Shown in pieces: positions 1 through 7,625 of a stretch of 64,000 nucleotides of DNA. Below the pieces are notes generated by a model that worked only from the letters and a program-made list of their open reading frames with translations, was not told where the DNA came from and did no database searches. Where the stretch lies: assembly GCF_002934685.1 (NCBI RefSeq), contig NZ_NKHL01000117.1, forward strand, positions 169,001-233,000, in the 5' to 3' direction. The stretch's first letter is position 1, and every line of letters begins with the position of its first letter. This DNA comes from Pseudomonas bohemica. GTDB taxonomy: Bacteria > Pseudomonadota > Gammaproteobacteria > Pseudomonadales > Pseudomonadaceae. The position numbers and the translations under genes are program-made.

Positions 1-432
1 CTGCGTTGGGACTCGCTGGGTGAGTTCCTGGCGCTGGCCGCCTCGCTGGAGCACCTGGGCAACACCTACAACAACCCGAAAGCACTGGTACTTGCCACTG
101 CCCTGGACAAGGCCACCGGCCAGTTCCTGGACAACAACAAGTCGCCATCGCGCAAGGTTGGCGGTATCGACAACCGTGGCAGCCATTTCTACCTGGCCAC
201 CTACTGGGCCCAGGCTTTGGCTGCCCAGACCGAAGATACTGCGCTGCAAGCCAAGTTCACCGAGCTGGCGAAAACCCTGACCGACAATGAAGCGACCATC
301 GTCGCCGAGCTGAACAGCGTACAGGGCAAGCCTCTCGACATCGGCGGCTACTATTTCGCCACGCCGGAACTGGCCAGCAAAGCCATGCGTCCTAGCAAGA
401 CCCTGAACGACGCGATCAACGCGCTCAAGTAA
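1..432 (+). CDS. idh: Isocitrate dehydrogenase, monomeric NADP type (C-terminal fragment)
   Basis: This is the last 143 codons of a gene that begins before the window. The frame is open from base 1 and ends at TAA. The product would oxidise isocitrate to 2-oxoglutarate and CO2 with NADP+ in the cytoplasm (TCA cycle). The sequence (RWDSLGEFLALAASLEHLG near the left edge, then VGGIDNRGSHFYLATYWAQ and KPLDIGGYYFATPELASKAM) matches my recollection of the C-terminal part of the roughly 740-residue monomeric IDH family, not the dimeric icd type. A hairpin terminator follows at 472-502. The enzyme competes for isocitrate with the aceA product encoded 7 kb downstream. Gene order with NUDIX, mnmA and hflD agrees with the P. 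aeruginosa idh region as I remember it. Confidence 0.9.
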   Translation: MRWDSLGEFLALAASLEHLGNTYNNPKALVLATALDKATGQFLDNNKSPSRKVGGIDNRGSHFYLATYWAQALAAQTEDTALQAKFTELAKTLTDNEATIVAELNSVQGKPLDIGGYYFATPELASKAMRPSKTLNDAINALK

Positions 433-471
433 GCCTTGCCGGATCGGCGTCACCGAGCCGAACGCAATGCG

Positions 472-502
472 AAAGCCCCGGCCCTGTGCCGGGGTTTTTC
501 TT
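472..502 (+). terminator. Rho-independent terminator after idh
   Basis: A GC-rich stem CCCCGGC (476-482), loop CCTGT and GCCGGGG (488-494) is followed directly by TTTTTCTTTTG. It lies 40 bases after the idh stop codon. Confidence 0.9.
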
Positions 503-557
503 TTGTGCTTGGGTCCACACAATCCCGTGAAGGAGCAGCGTGACCTTAAATCCAATG

Positions 558-641
558 GCGGAGCGAGCTTGCTCGCGAAGGGGTCATCGGCCTCAACATG
601 ATTGCTAACTGACCCACCGCTTTCGCGAGCAAGCTGGCTCA
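558..641. repeat. REP doublet (REPIN-like)
   Basis: GAGCGAGCTTGCTCGCGAAG (561-580) and its inverted partner TTTCGCGAGCAAGCTGGCTC (621-640) face each other across about 40 bases. This is the usual form of Pseudomonas REPINs, which are dispersed non-autonomous palindromes thought to be moved by RAYT transposases. No RAYT gene is in the window. Confidence 0.8.
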
Positions 642-678
642 CAATGATCTTCATTTGCCACCCTATCGGGACTTTCTC

Positions 679-1119
679 ATGCCTTGGCAACCTCACATCA
701 CCGTCGCCACCATCATCGAAGACAATGGTCGCTTCCTGTTCGTCGAAGAGTCCAAGAACGACAAACTCGTGCTCAACCAACCCGCCGGGCACCTTGAAGC
801 CAACGAAACCCTGCGCGAAGCGGCCATCCGCGAAACGCTGGAAGAAACCGGCTGGGACGTCGAGCTGACTGGCGTGGTCGGGATTTACCTGTACACCGCC
901 CCGAGCAATGGCGTGACCTATCAGCGGGTGTGCTTCTCTGCCAAGGCCGTCAAACACCATCCCGACCGCGCATTGGATACCGGTATCGTCGGCGCGCCGT
1001 GGTTCACCCGCGACGAACTGGCCAGCCAGCCGGCACGCTGGCGCAGTCATCTGGTCCTGGAGTGCATCGACGACTACCTCGCAGGCCCCGTGCACAGCCT
1101 GGATGTCGTGCGCAATTGA
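679..1119 (+). CDS. NUDIX hydrolase (NudJ-like phosphatase)
   Basis: A 146-residue cytoplasmic NUDIX protein. The signature is complete: GHLEANE, then seven residues, then RETLEETGW, matching Gx5Ex7REUxEExGU, which binds Mg2+ and cleaves nucleoside diphosphate-linked substrates. The N-terminus (PWQPHITVATIIEDNGRFLFVEE) is a typical NUDIX first strand. The ATG at 679 was chosen; an in-frame TTG at 655 is possible but would add eight residues before the domain. Position directly before mnmA fits the gene often annotated nudJ or phosphatase NudJ in gammaproteobacteria, where HMP-PP and other pyrophosphates have been proposed as substrates. The exact substrate cannot be read from the sequence. 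Confidence 0.9.
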   Translation: MPWQPHITVATIIEDNGRFLFVEESKNDKLVLNQPAGHLEANETLREAAIRETLEETGWDVELTGVVGIYLYTAPSNGVTYQRVCFSAKAVKHHPDRALDTGIVGAPWFTRDELASQPARWRSHLVLECIDDYLAGPVHSLDVVRN

Positions 1120-1189
1120 ATAGCTTTTAGCCTTGAGGCCGACTCCCTGCTAGAATCGCGTCCTTTTCCAGACTACCCATCGAATACCT

Positions 1190-2320
1190 ATGTCTGATTC
1201 AGCCTTTTCCACTCCAGAGAACAAGCGCGTCATTGTCGGCATGTCCGGCGGCGTGGATTCTTCGGTCTCCGCCCTTCTGCTCATGGAGCAGGGTTATCAG
1301 GTCGAAGGCCTCTTCATGAAGAACTGGGAAGAAGATGACGGAACGGAATACTGCACCGCCATGGACGACCTCGCGGACGCTCAGGCCGTGTGCGACCGAA
1401 TCGGTATCAAGCTGCATACGGTGAACTTCGCCGCCGAGTATTGGGATAACGTCTTCGAGCACTTCCTCGAGGAGTACAAGGCCGGTCGCACGCCGAACCC
1501 GGACATCCTCTGTAACCGGGAGATCAAGTTCAAAGCCTTCCTCGATTACGCATTCATGCTTGGCGCCGACCTGATCGCCACCGGTCACTATGTGCGCCGG
1601 CGCGACATCGATGGTCGTACCGAACTGCTCAAGGGCCTGGATCCGAACAAAGACCAGAGCTATTTCCTGCACGCCGTCGCGGGCGAACAGATTGCCAAGA
1701 CGCTGTTTCCGGTCGGCGAGCTGGAGAAGCCGGCAGTGCGAGCGATTGCGGAGAAATATGAGCTGGCCACCGCCAAGAAAAAGGACTCCACCGGGATCTG
1801 CTTCATCGGCGAGCGTCGTTTCACCGACTTCCTGAAACAGTACCTGCCTGCGCAACCGGGCGAGATCAAGACCACCGAAGGCGAAGTCATCGGCCGCCAC
1901 GCCGGCCTGATGTACCACACCATCGGCCAGCGTCAGGGCCTGGGCATCGGGGGCCTGAAAGACGCGGGCGACGAGCCCTGGTACGTGCTGGAGAAGGATC
2001 TGGAGCGCAACGAACTGATCGTCGGCCAGGGCAACGAACATCCGTGGCTGTTCTCCCGCGCCCTGCTGGCCTCGGAGATCTACTGGGTCAATCCGATCGA
2101 CCTGGGCACGCCGCGCAAGCTGACCGCCAAAGTCCGTTACCGCCAGGGCGACCAGGGCTGCACGCTGGAACGCACCGCCACTGGCTATCGTGCCATCTTC
2201 GATGAGCCGCAACGGGCCGTGACTCCCGGCCAGTCCGTGGTGTTCTACGACGGCGAAATCTGCCTGGGCGGCGGCGTCATCGAAATCGCCGAACCCTGGC
2301 ACAGCAAGGATCCTCGTTGA
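1190..2320 (+). CDS. mnmA: tRNA-specific 2-thiouridylase MnmA
   Basis: A 376-residue protein of normal family length. It activates U34 of Lys, Glu and Gln tRNAs by adenylation and inserts sulfur received through the Tus relay, giving s2U34. The N-terminal PP-loop GMSGGVDSSVSALLL binds ATP. The catalytic cysteine pair is visible in NPDILCNREIKF (family motif PNPxxxCN) and DSTGICFIGERRF. The C-terminal part (TAKVRYRQGDQGC) belongs to the two beta-barrel domains. The ATG at 1190 gives the standard N-terminus. The stop overlaps the hflD start by one base, so the two are translationally coupled, as in other gammaproteobacteria. Confidence 0.97.
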   Translation: MSDSAFSTPENKRVIVGMSGGVDSSVSALLLMEQGYQVEGLFMKNWEEDDGTEYCTAMDDLADAQAVCDRIGIKLHTVNFAAEYWDNVFEHFLEEYKAGRTPNPDILCNREIKFKAFLDYAFMLGADLIATGHYVRRRDIDGRTELLKGLDPNKDQSYFLHAVAGEQIAKTLFPVGELEKPAVRAIAEKYELATAKKKDSTGICFIGERRFTDFLKQYLPAQPGEIKTTEGEVIGRHAGLMYHTIGQRQGLGIGGLKDAGDEPWYVLEKDLERNELIVGQGNEHPWLFSRALLASEIYWVNPIDLGTPRKLTAKVRYRQGDQGCTLERTATGYRAIFDEPQRAVTPGQSVVFYDGEICLGGGVIEIAEPWHSKDPR

Positions 2321-2940
2321 TGAGTCCGATCCAAGAGCAACTCACCGCACTGGGCGGCGTATTTCAAGCCGCGGTGCTGGTCGACCGCATCGCCAAGACC
2401 GGCCAGGCCAGTGAAGCGACTGTCGGCTGCCTGCTCGGAGGGTTGTTGGTGATGGACCCCAAGGACACCCTGGACGTGTTCGGCGGCGACGACCTCAACC
2501 TGCGCGAAGGCTATCGCGCCCTCGCCAGCGCTCTTGAGCGCGACCCTGGCACGCTGCAGCGCGAGCCTTTGCGTTATGCCCTGGCGATGCTGGGCCTGGA
2601 GCGTCAGCTGTCCAAGCGCGACGACATGCTCGACACCATCGGCAGGCGCCTGCCGCAGATCAAGTCCCAGGTCGAACATTTCGGCATCGTTCATGAAAAC
2701 GTAATCGCCGCCAGCGGTGCGCTGTATCAGGAAACTCTAAGCACCCTGCGCCAGCGGATTCAGGTCCACGGCGACATGCGCAACCTGCAACAACCCAACA
2801 ACGCCTCGAAAATCCGTGCCCTGCTGTTGGCCGGGATTCGTTGCGCGCGACTTTGGCGACAAGTGGGCGGTCACCGCTGGCAACTGGTCGTCAGCCGTCG
2901 CAAGCTATTGAAAGAACTGTATCCCTTGATGCACGGCTGA
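2320..2940 (+). CDS. hflD: HflD family protein (high frequency lysogenization protein homologue)
   Basis: A 206-residue mostly helical protein of the HflD (YcfC) family. In E. coli HflD is a peripheral inner-membrane protein that affects lambda CII stability; its housekeeping role is unclear, and linkage to mnmA is widely conserved. The start is the ATG overlapping the mnmA stop (TGATG). The TTG one codon earlier would also be in frame but is less likely. Recognisable stretches are the N-terminal QLTALGGVFQAAVLVDRIAK and the central FGGDDLNLREGYRALASALE. No membrane segment is evident. Confidence 0.92.
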   Translation: MSPIQEQLTALGGVFQAAVLVDRIAKTGQASEATVGCLLGGLLVMDPKDTLDVFGGDDLNLREGYRALASALERDPGTLQREPLRYALAMLGLERQLSKRDDMLDTIGRRLPQIKSQVEHFGIVHENVIAASGALYQETLSTLRQRIQVHGDMRNLQQPNNASKIRALLLAGIRCARLWRQVGGHRWQLVVSRRKLLKELYPLMHG

Positions 2941-3025
2941 TTGCCGAGCGCCGGGAAACAGCGGATTTACCCCATACGACGCGTATCCATCTCGGTCAGT
3001 CGGCCTCGGCTGATCCGAATTTTCA

Positions 3026-3033
3026 TGTATGAT
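3026..3033 (+). promoter_or_regulatory. Possible -10 element of the purB promoter
   Basis: TATGAT (3028-3033), preceded directly by TG, lies 40 bases before the purB start in the otherwise GC-rich hflD-purB spacer. No convincing -35 hexamer was seen, so this is a weak call made by eye. Confidence 0.3.
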
Positions 3034-3073
3034 ACGCGCCCCTTTTCGTTGCCCGACTGTCCGAGAACACCCC

Positions 3074-4444
3074 ATGCAGCTTTCTTCGCTCACTGCGGTT
3101 TCCCCTGTAGACGGCCGCTACGCCGGCAAAACCCAGGCCCTGCGCCCAATTTTCAGCGAATACGGCCTGATCCGTTTCCGCGCCCTGGTAGAAGTCCGTT
3201 GGCTGCAGCGCCTGGCGGCTCACCCGCAAATCCCGGAAGTCCCGGCATTTTCCGCCGAAGCCAAAGCGATTCTCGACGCGCTGGCCGATGACTTCGCCCT
3301 CGAGCACGCCGAGCGCGTGAAAGAGATCGAACGCACCACCAACCACGACGTCAAGGCGATCGAGTACCTGCTCAAAGAACAGGCGGCCAAATTGCCGGAA
3401 TTGGCCAAGGTCAGCGAATTCATCCACTTCGCCTGCACCAGTGAAGACATCAACAACCTGTCCCACGCGCTGATGCTGCGTGAAGGCCGCGACACCGTGC
3501 TGCTGCCGCTGATGCGCCAGATCGCCGAATCGATCCGCGAGCTGGCAATCCGTTTCGCCGCCGTGCCAATGCTGTCGCGCACCCACGGCCAGCCTGCTTC
3601 GCCGACCACTCTGGGCAAGGAACTGGCCAACGTCGTCTACCGCCTGGAGCGCCAGATCGCTCAAGTCGCCGCCGTGCCGCTGCTGGGCAAGATCAACGGT
3701 GCCGTGGGCAACTACAACGCACACCTGTCCGCCTACCCGGACATCGACTGGGAAGCCAACGCCCGCGCCTTCATCGAAGACGAGCTGGGTCTGGGTTTCA
3801 ACCCGTACACCACGCAGATCGAGCCGCACGACTACATCGCCGAGCTGTTCGATGCGATCGCCCGCTACAACACGATCCTGATCGACTTCGATCGCGACAT
3901 CTGGGGTTACATTTCCCTGGGCTACTTCAAGCAGAAGACCGTCGCCGGCGAAATCGGCTCCTCGACCATGCCGCACAAGGTCAACCCGATCGACTTCGAA
4001 AACTCCGAAGGCAACCTGGGTATCGCCAACGCGCTGTTCCAGCACCTGGCAAGCAAACTGCCGATCTCCCGCTGGCAGCGCGACCTGACCGACTCCACCG
4101 TGCTGCGCAACCTCGGCGTGGGCTTCGCACACAGCGTGATTGCCTACGAAGCGAGCCTCAAAGGCATCGGCAAGCTGGAGCTGAACGAGCAGAAGATCGC
4201 GGCCGACCTGGACGCTTGCTGGGAAGTGCTCGCCGAGCCGATCCAGACCGTCATGCGTCGCTACGACATCGAAAACCCGTACGAGAAGCTGAAAGAGCTG
4301 ACACGCGGCAAGGGCATCAGCCCTGAAGCGCTGCAGACTTTCATCGATGGCCTGGACATGCCTGCCCAAGCCCGCGCCGAGCTGAAAAAGCTCACGCCAG
4401 CCAACTACATCGGCAGCGCCGTGGCCCAAGCCAAGCGCATCTGA
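3074..4444 (+). CDS. purB: Adenylosuccinate lyase
   Basis: A 456-residue member of the fumarase/aspartase superfamily. It splits SAICAR to AICAR and adenylosuccinate to AMP, each releasing fumarate, in purine synthesis. The superfamily signature is present as GSSTMPHKVNPIDFEN, in the flexible catalytic loop with the active-site serines. Other conserved blocks are the N-terminal SPVDGRYAGKT, TTNHDVKAIEYLLK, FACTSEDINNLSHAL and SRTHGQPASPTTLGKE (with the catalytic histidine). Length and layout match the E. coli-type PurB. The ATG at 3074 gives the canonical N-terminus, so the longer frame upstream is not used. A strong terminator follows 20 bases after the stop. Confidence 0.98.
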   Translation: MQLSSLTAVSPVDGRYAGKTQALRPIFSEYGLIRFRALVEVRWLQRLAAHPQIPEVPAFSAEAKAILDALADDFALEHAERVKEIERTTNHDVKAIEYLLKEQAAKLPELAKVSEFIHFACTSEDINNLSHALMLREGRDTVLLPLMRQIAESIRELAIRFAAVPMLSRTHGQPASPTTLGKELANVVYRLERQIAQVAAVPLLGKINGAVGNYNAHLSAYPDIDWEANARAFIEDELGLGFNPYTTQIEPHDYIAELFDAIARYNTILIDFDRDIWGYISLGYFKQKTVAGEIGSSTMPHKVNPIDFENSEGNLGIANALFQHLASKLPISRWQRDLTDSTVLRNLGVGFAHSVIAYEASLKGIGKLELNEQKIAADLDACWEVLAEPIQTVMRRYDIENPYEKLKELTRGKGISPEALQTFIDGLDMPAQARAELKKLTPANYIGSAVAQAKRI

Positions 4445-4463
4445 TCGAACGCCCTACGCTCTG

Positions 4464-4491
4464 AACGCCCGGCTGAGCCGGGCGTTTTTAT
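4464..4491 (+). terminator. Rho-independent terminator after purB
   Basis: The inverted repeat AACGCCCGGC, loop TGA, GCCGGGCGTT is followed by TTTATT. Confidence 0.92.
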
Positions 4492-4528
4492 TCCAGTCTG
4501 AAAAATACGTTTTTTCAATAGGTTACAC

Positions 4529-5695
4529 ATGAATCCTGATATTCCTCTGCAGTTGCTTGGTGGCATCACGGCGCGCGAATTCCTGCGTGATTACTGGCAG
4601 AAAAAACCGCTGCTCATCCGCCAGGCAATCCCGGATTTCGAAAGCCCGATCGACCCAGACGAACTGGCTGGTCTGGCGCTGGAAGAAGAGATCGAATCGC
4701 GCCTGATCATCGAGAACGGCGCGCGTCCGTGGGAACTGCGCCGTGGCCCGTTCGCCGAAGACGAGTTCAGCAAGCTGCCCGAGACCGAATGGACGCTGCT
4801 GGTTCAGGCCGTTGACCAGTTCGTGCCGGAAGTCGGCGAGTTGCTGGACAACTTCCGCTTCCTGCCAAGCTGGCGCATCGACGACGTGATGATCAGCTAC
4901 GCCGCACCTGGCGGCAGCGTGGGTCCGCACTTCGACAACTACGACGTGTTCTTGCTGCAAGGCCACGGCAAGCGTCACTGGAAGATTGGCCAGATGTGCG
5001 ACACCGACAGCCCGCTGCTGGAGCACGCGGACCTGCGCATCCTCGCCGACTTCCAGGGCAGCGACGAGTGGACGCTGGAACCGGGCGACATGCTTTACCT
5101 GCCGCCGCGACTGGCGCATTGGGGCGTTGCCGTGGATGACTGCCTGACTTATTCAGTGGGCTTCCGTGCCCCGAGCGCTGCCGAAGTGTTGACTCACTTC
5201 ACCGACTTCCTCAGCCAGTTCATGTCTGACGAAGAGCGCTACACCGACGCCGACGCGCAGCCGGTCAGTGATCCGCACCAGATCCAGCGTGACGCCCTCG
5301 ATCGCCTCAAGGCGCTGCTGGCCGAGCACATGGGTGACGAGCGCCTGCTGCTGACCTGGTTCGGCCAGTTCATGACCGAGCCGCGCTACCCGGAAATGGT
5401 TACCGGCCCGGAACTGGACGACGCCGAACTGCTCGATAGTCTGGAACAGGGTGCGATCCTGATTCGCAACCCGAGCGCACGACTGGCTTGGTCCGAAGTC
5501 GACGAAGACCTGCTGCTCTTCGCCAGCGGCCAGAGCCGTCTGCTGCCTGGCCGTCTGCGCGAGCTGTTGAAATTGATCTGCGCGGCCGATGCACTGCATA
5601 TCGACAATCTGGGCCAATGGCTGGCAGATGACGATGGTCGTAACCTGCTCTGCGAGCTGGTCAAACAAGGAAGTCTGGGGTTTGCTGATGAATAA
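4529..5695 (+). CDS. roxA: Ribosomal protein uL16 3-hydroxylase family (RoxA/YcfD), JmjC-like 2-oxoglutarate oxygenase
   Basis: A 388-residue Fe(II)/2-oxoglutarate oxygenase. E. coli YcfD hydroxylates an arginine of ribosomal protein uL16, and this protein has the same length and N-terminus (GGITAREFLRDYWQKKPLLIR). The facial triad is visible as H134 and D136 in VGPHFDNYDVF and H197 in RLAHWGVAV. The C-terminal 150 residues form the dimerisation and winged-helix part typical of ribosomal oxygenases. Its last codons overlap the start of the GNAT gene, so the two are probably co-transcribed. The substrate is inferred from family membership only. Confidence 0.9.
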   Translation: MNPDIPLQLLGGITAREFLRDYWQKKPLLIRQAIPDFESPIDPDELAGLALEEEIESRLIIENGARPWELRRGPFAEDEFSKLPETEWTLLVQAVDQFVPEVGELLDNFRFLPSWRIDDVMISYAAPGGSVGPHFDNYDVFLLQGHGKRHWKIGQMCDTDSPLLEHADLRILADFQGSDEWTLEPGDMLYLPPRLAHWGVAVDDCLTYSVGFRAPSAAEVLTHFTDFLSQFMSDEERYTDADAQPVSDPHQIQRDALDRLKALLAEHMGDERLLLTWFGQFMTEPRYPEMVTGPELDDAELLDSLEQGAILIRNPSARLAWSEVDEDLLLFASGQSRLLPGRLRELLKLICAADALHIDNLGQWLADDDGRNLLCELVKQGSLGFADE

Positions 5696-6113
5696 GATCC
5701 ACGTACGGGTAGCCGACTGGCAGAAAGACAACGCCGATATCCGGCGTATTCGCGAAGCGGTGTTCATTGCCGAGCAATCGGTACCGCCTGAACTGGAGTG
5801 GGACGCCGAAGATGCCGGCGCGCTGCATTTCCTGGCGCTGGAAGGCGATTATCCGATCGGCACGGCGCGCCTGCTGTCGGACGGTGAAATCGGCAGGCTT
5901 TCGGTGCTCAAGGACTGGCGCGGCCTGAAGGTCGGTGACACTTTGCTGCAGTTCGTGATCGCCGAAGCGGAAAGCCGTGACCTCACGGAGCAAAAGCTCA
6001 GCGCCCAGGTGTACGCCACTGCGTTTTACGAGCGCTTTGGCTTCACCGTGGTCAGCGATGAGTTCCTCGAAGCCGGCCTGCCCCACGTGGACATGGTGCG
6101 CAACTCGCGCTAA
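5688..6113 (+). CDS. GNAT family N-acetyltransferase
   Basis: A 141-residue GNAT fold protein that should transfer acetyl from acetyl-CoA to an amine. The N-terminus IRRIREAVFIAEQSVPPELEWD and GRLSVLKDWRGLKVGDTLLQ (acetyl-CoA loop region, motif A) are visible, as is the C-terminal strand-helix VYATAFYERFGFTVVSDEF. The start ATG at 5688 lies inside the roxA end (8-base overlap), which gives the most natural N-terminus, and the longer frame is rejected. The substrate is unknown; the pairing with a ribosomal oxygenase is suggestive but proves nothing. Confidence 0.88.
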   Translation: MNKIHVRVADWQKDNADIRRIREAVFIAEQSVPPELEWDAEDAGALHFLALEGDYPIGTARLLSDGEIGRLSVLKDWRGLKVGDTLLQFVIAEAESRDLTEQKLSAQVYATAFYERFGFTVVSDEFLEAGLPHVDMVRNSR

Positions 6114-6133
6114 GCGAGCAGCCATCGTGCAAT

Positions 6134-6194
6134 AGAACGCCCCGTCGTTCCCGCCTCAGCTGACTATGCTGAAACGAGAATTCCGGGGCGTTCT
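6134..6194. other. Long inverted repeat in the GNAT-secretin spacer
   Basis: AGAACGCCCCG (6134-6144) and CGGGGCGTTCT (6184-6194) are perfect 11-base complements separated by 39 bases that contain smaller complementary parts (CAGC/GCTG). There is no T tract after either arm. It may be an extended hairpin that ends the roxA-GNAT transcript. Confidence 0.5.
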
Positions 6195-6280
6195 GCTGTC
6201 TGCGATTCAATTTGGTCATCACCAGGCCGACAAACTGTCACACTCAACGCTTTGATGCGCCCCTCGCGGAGAACACACCG

Positions 6281-7069
6281 ATGTCGTTACGCACCCTGCT
6301 CGCTTCTGTGCTGTTGGCTTGCAGCTTCACGGCCGTCGCCGCCACCGAAGTCATCCCGCTGAATTACCGTACCAGCGATGACCTGATGCCCGCCGCCAAA
6401 TCGTTCTTGGGCAACGAAGGCAGCGTCAACGCCTACGGCAACAAACTCATCGTCAATGCCGAACCGAACAAGATCAGCGAACTTCGCGGTCTGCTTTCGC
6501 AACTCGATACAGCGCCCAAGCGTCTGCTGATCAGCGTCGATACCAGCGATAGCACCATCCAGAGCGACCAGGGTTATTCGGTCAACAGCAGCGTACGCTC
6601 GCAGGATGGCCGGTTGAGCGCCGACGGCAAGACCCGAATCATCAACTACGGCACCGCCAGCCGTGACGGCGGCGTGCAGCAGGTTCAGGCCAACGAAGGC
6701 ACGCCGGCGTTGATCCAGGTGGGTCAGAGCATTCCGATCACCAACGTGCAGACCGACTCCTACGGCTACGCGCAGACCAACACCCAATACCGCAACGTAA
6801 CCCGTGATTTCTATGTCACGGCGAGCGTTACCGGCGATATCGTGCACCTGAGCATCAGCACTAACAACGATCGCATGAGCCAGCAACAGGCCGATGCGAT
6901 CAAGGTGCAGAGCACGGATACCCAAGTCAGCGGGCGGCTGGGGGAATGGATCACGCTGGCGGGCGTCAGCGACCAGTCTCGCGCAGACGAACAGGCCGCG
7001 GCGCGGCGTTATTCGACTCAGGGTCGCGATGACATGACGTTGCGGGTGAAGGTCGACAGCCTCGATTGA
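6281..7069 (+). CDS. Short secretin-like protein (secretin N-domain plus partial secretin domain)
   Basis: A 262-residue exported protein. Residues 1-21 are a Sec signal peptide (MSLRTLLASVLLACSFTAVAA). Residues about 23-85 resemble a secretin N1/N3 domain (VIPLNYRTSDDLMPAAKSF and ISELRGLLSQLDTAPKRLLI). From about residue 135 the pattern ANEGTPALIQVGQSIPITNV and GRLGEWITLAGVSDQ resembles the start and last strands of a secretin domain. Typical GspD/PilQ secretins exceed 600 residues, so this is far too short for a normal pore. No secretion genes are adjacent. It may be a minimal or degenerate secretin-like periplasmic or outer-membrane protein of unknown function. The ATG at 6281 was chosen because the signal peptide starts there. 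Confidence 0.75.
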   Translation: MSLRTLLASVLLACSFTAVAATEVIPLNYRTSDDLMPAAKSFLGNEGSVNAYGNKLIVNAEPNKISELRGLLSQLDTAPKRLLISVDTSDSTIQSDQGYSVNSSVRSQDGRLSADGKTRIINYGTASRDGGVQQVQANEGTPALIQVGQSIPITNVQTDSYGYAQTNTQYRNVTRDFYVTASVTGDIVHLSISTNNDRMSQQQADAIKVQSTDTQVSGRLGEWITLAGVSDQSRADEQAAARRYSTQGRDDMTLRVKVDSLD

Positions 7070-7092
7070 GACCACCTGAAAGACATGCTTTA

Positions 7093-7160
7093 CCTGTGGG
7101 CGTGAGCTTGCTCACGAATCGGCGTCCTGGCCTATTCGTGAGCGAGCTCACTCCCACAGG
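7093..7160. repeat. REPIN, GTGGGAGTGAGC family
   Basis: CCTGTGGGCGTGAGCTTGCT at 7093 onward and its complement ending CTCACTCCCACAGG at 7160 form 27-base arms around a 14-base loop. It lies just after the secretin-like gene. Confidence 0.85.
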
Positions 7161-7179
7161 TTGTTGTTCCTCTCCAAAA

Positions 7180-7204
7180 TGTAGTGCTCATCTACACCAC
7201 TACA
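7180..7204. promoter_or_regulatory. Inverted repeat resembling an RccR operator (distal)
   Basis: TGTAGTG (7180-7186), 11 bases, CACTACA (7198-7204). RccR, an RpiR-family regulator of glyoxylate-shunt genes in Pseudomonas, is reported to bind TGTAGT/ACTACA-type palindromes (from memory). A second copy lies 100 bases nearer to aceA. Confidence 0.6.
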
Positions 7205-7303
7205 TATCCCACGCGCCTCATGACCGACCAGTACCGCAGCTGACTTGCCCTTCCCAGCACCTAAAGGCCTGAATCTGACTGATGAGTCGTATTGGATAAA
7301 ATA

Positions 7304-7329
7304 TGTAGTGGGCATAAAAAGGCACTACA
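7304..7329. promoter_or_regulatory. Inverted repeat resembling an RccR operator (proximal)
   Basis: TGTAGTG (7304-7310), 12 bases, CACTACA (7323-7329). It overlaps or abuts both candidate aceA promoters, which suits a repressor site for isocitrate lyase. The spacing is one base longer than in the distal copy. Confidence 0.62.
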
Positions 7330-7625
7330 AAATGTTTGACGACGCAAAAAAGCCGAGGCATGATGGCCTCGCTCCCACTGATAAGAGGCTTTGCAGAAAG
7401 CCTCATGATTGTGCTCATACCCCACCAAGTTGAGCAGGATCGCGACTTTTCAGCCCAAAAGGCAGTTTCAGCGTCTCCTTATCGTGAGGCGTAAAAAATC
7501 CCGATGAAACGCAATGCTTTCCGATTCAGTGAGCAGCCTTAAGTGCGCCCTGGAAAAACCCAGGCGCAGGTACAGCGAACAGCTTCACCTCAAGACCCAC
7601 AAGACTAAGCGACGAGGTTTACCCC

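Larger units (their letters stand above)
7161..7625. other. Long 5' region of aceA (intergenic)
   Basis: This 465-base stretch has no credible gene. It holds the two TGTAGTG/CACTACA inverted repeats annotated separately, plus two hairpins: CGAGGC/GCCTCG (7354-7371), followed on the minus strand by CTTTTTT, and a perfect 8-base stem GAGGCTTT, loop GCAG, AAAGCCTC (7385-7404). A possible sigma-70 promoter is TTGACG (7336-7341), 17 bases, CATGAT (7359-7364). Another is TTGGAT (7292-7297), 17 bases, TAAAAA (7315-7320). Neither can be preferred by eye. Confidence 0.6.

Noticed and set aside
1199..2302. Long minus-strand open frame opposite mnmA
   Set aside because: It is the mirror of a high-GC gene; the translation is low-complexity V/A/D/H-rich and matches no family, while the plus strand is clear MnmA.
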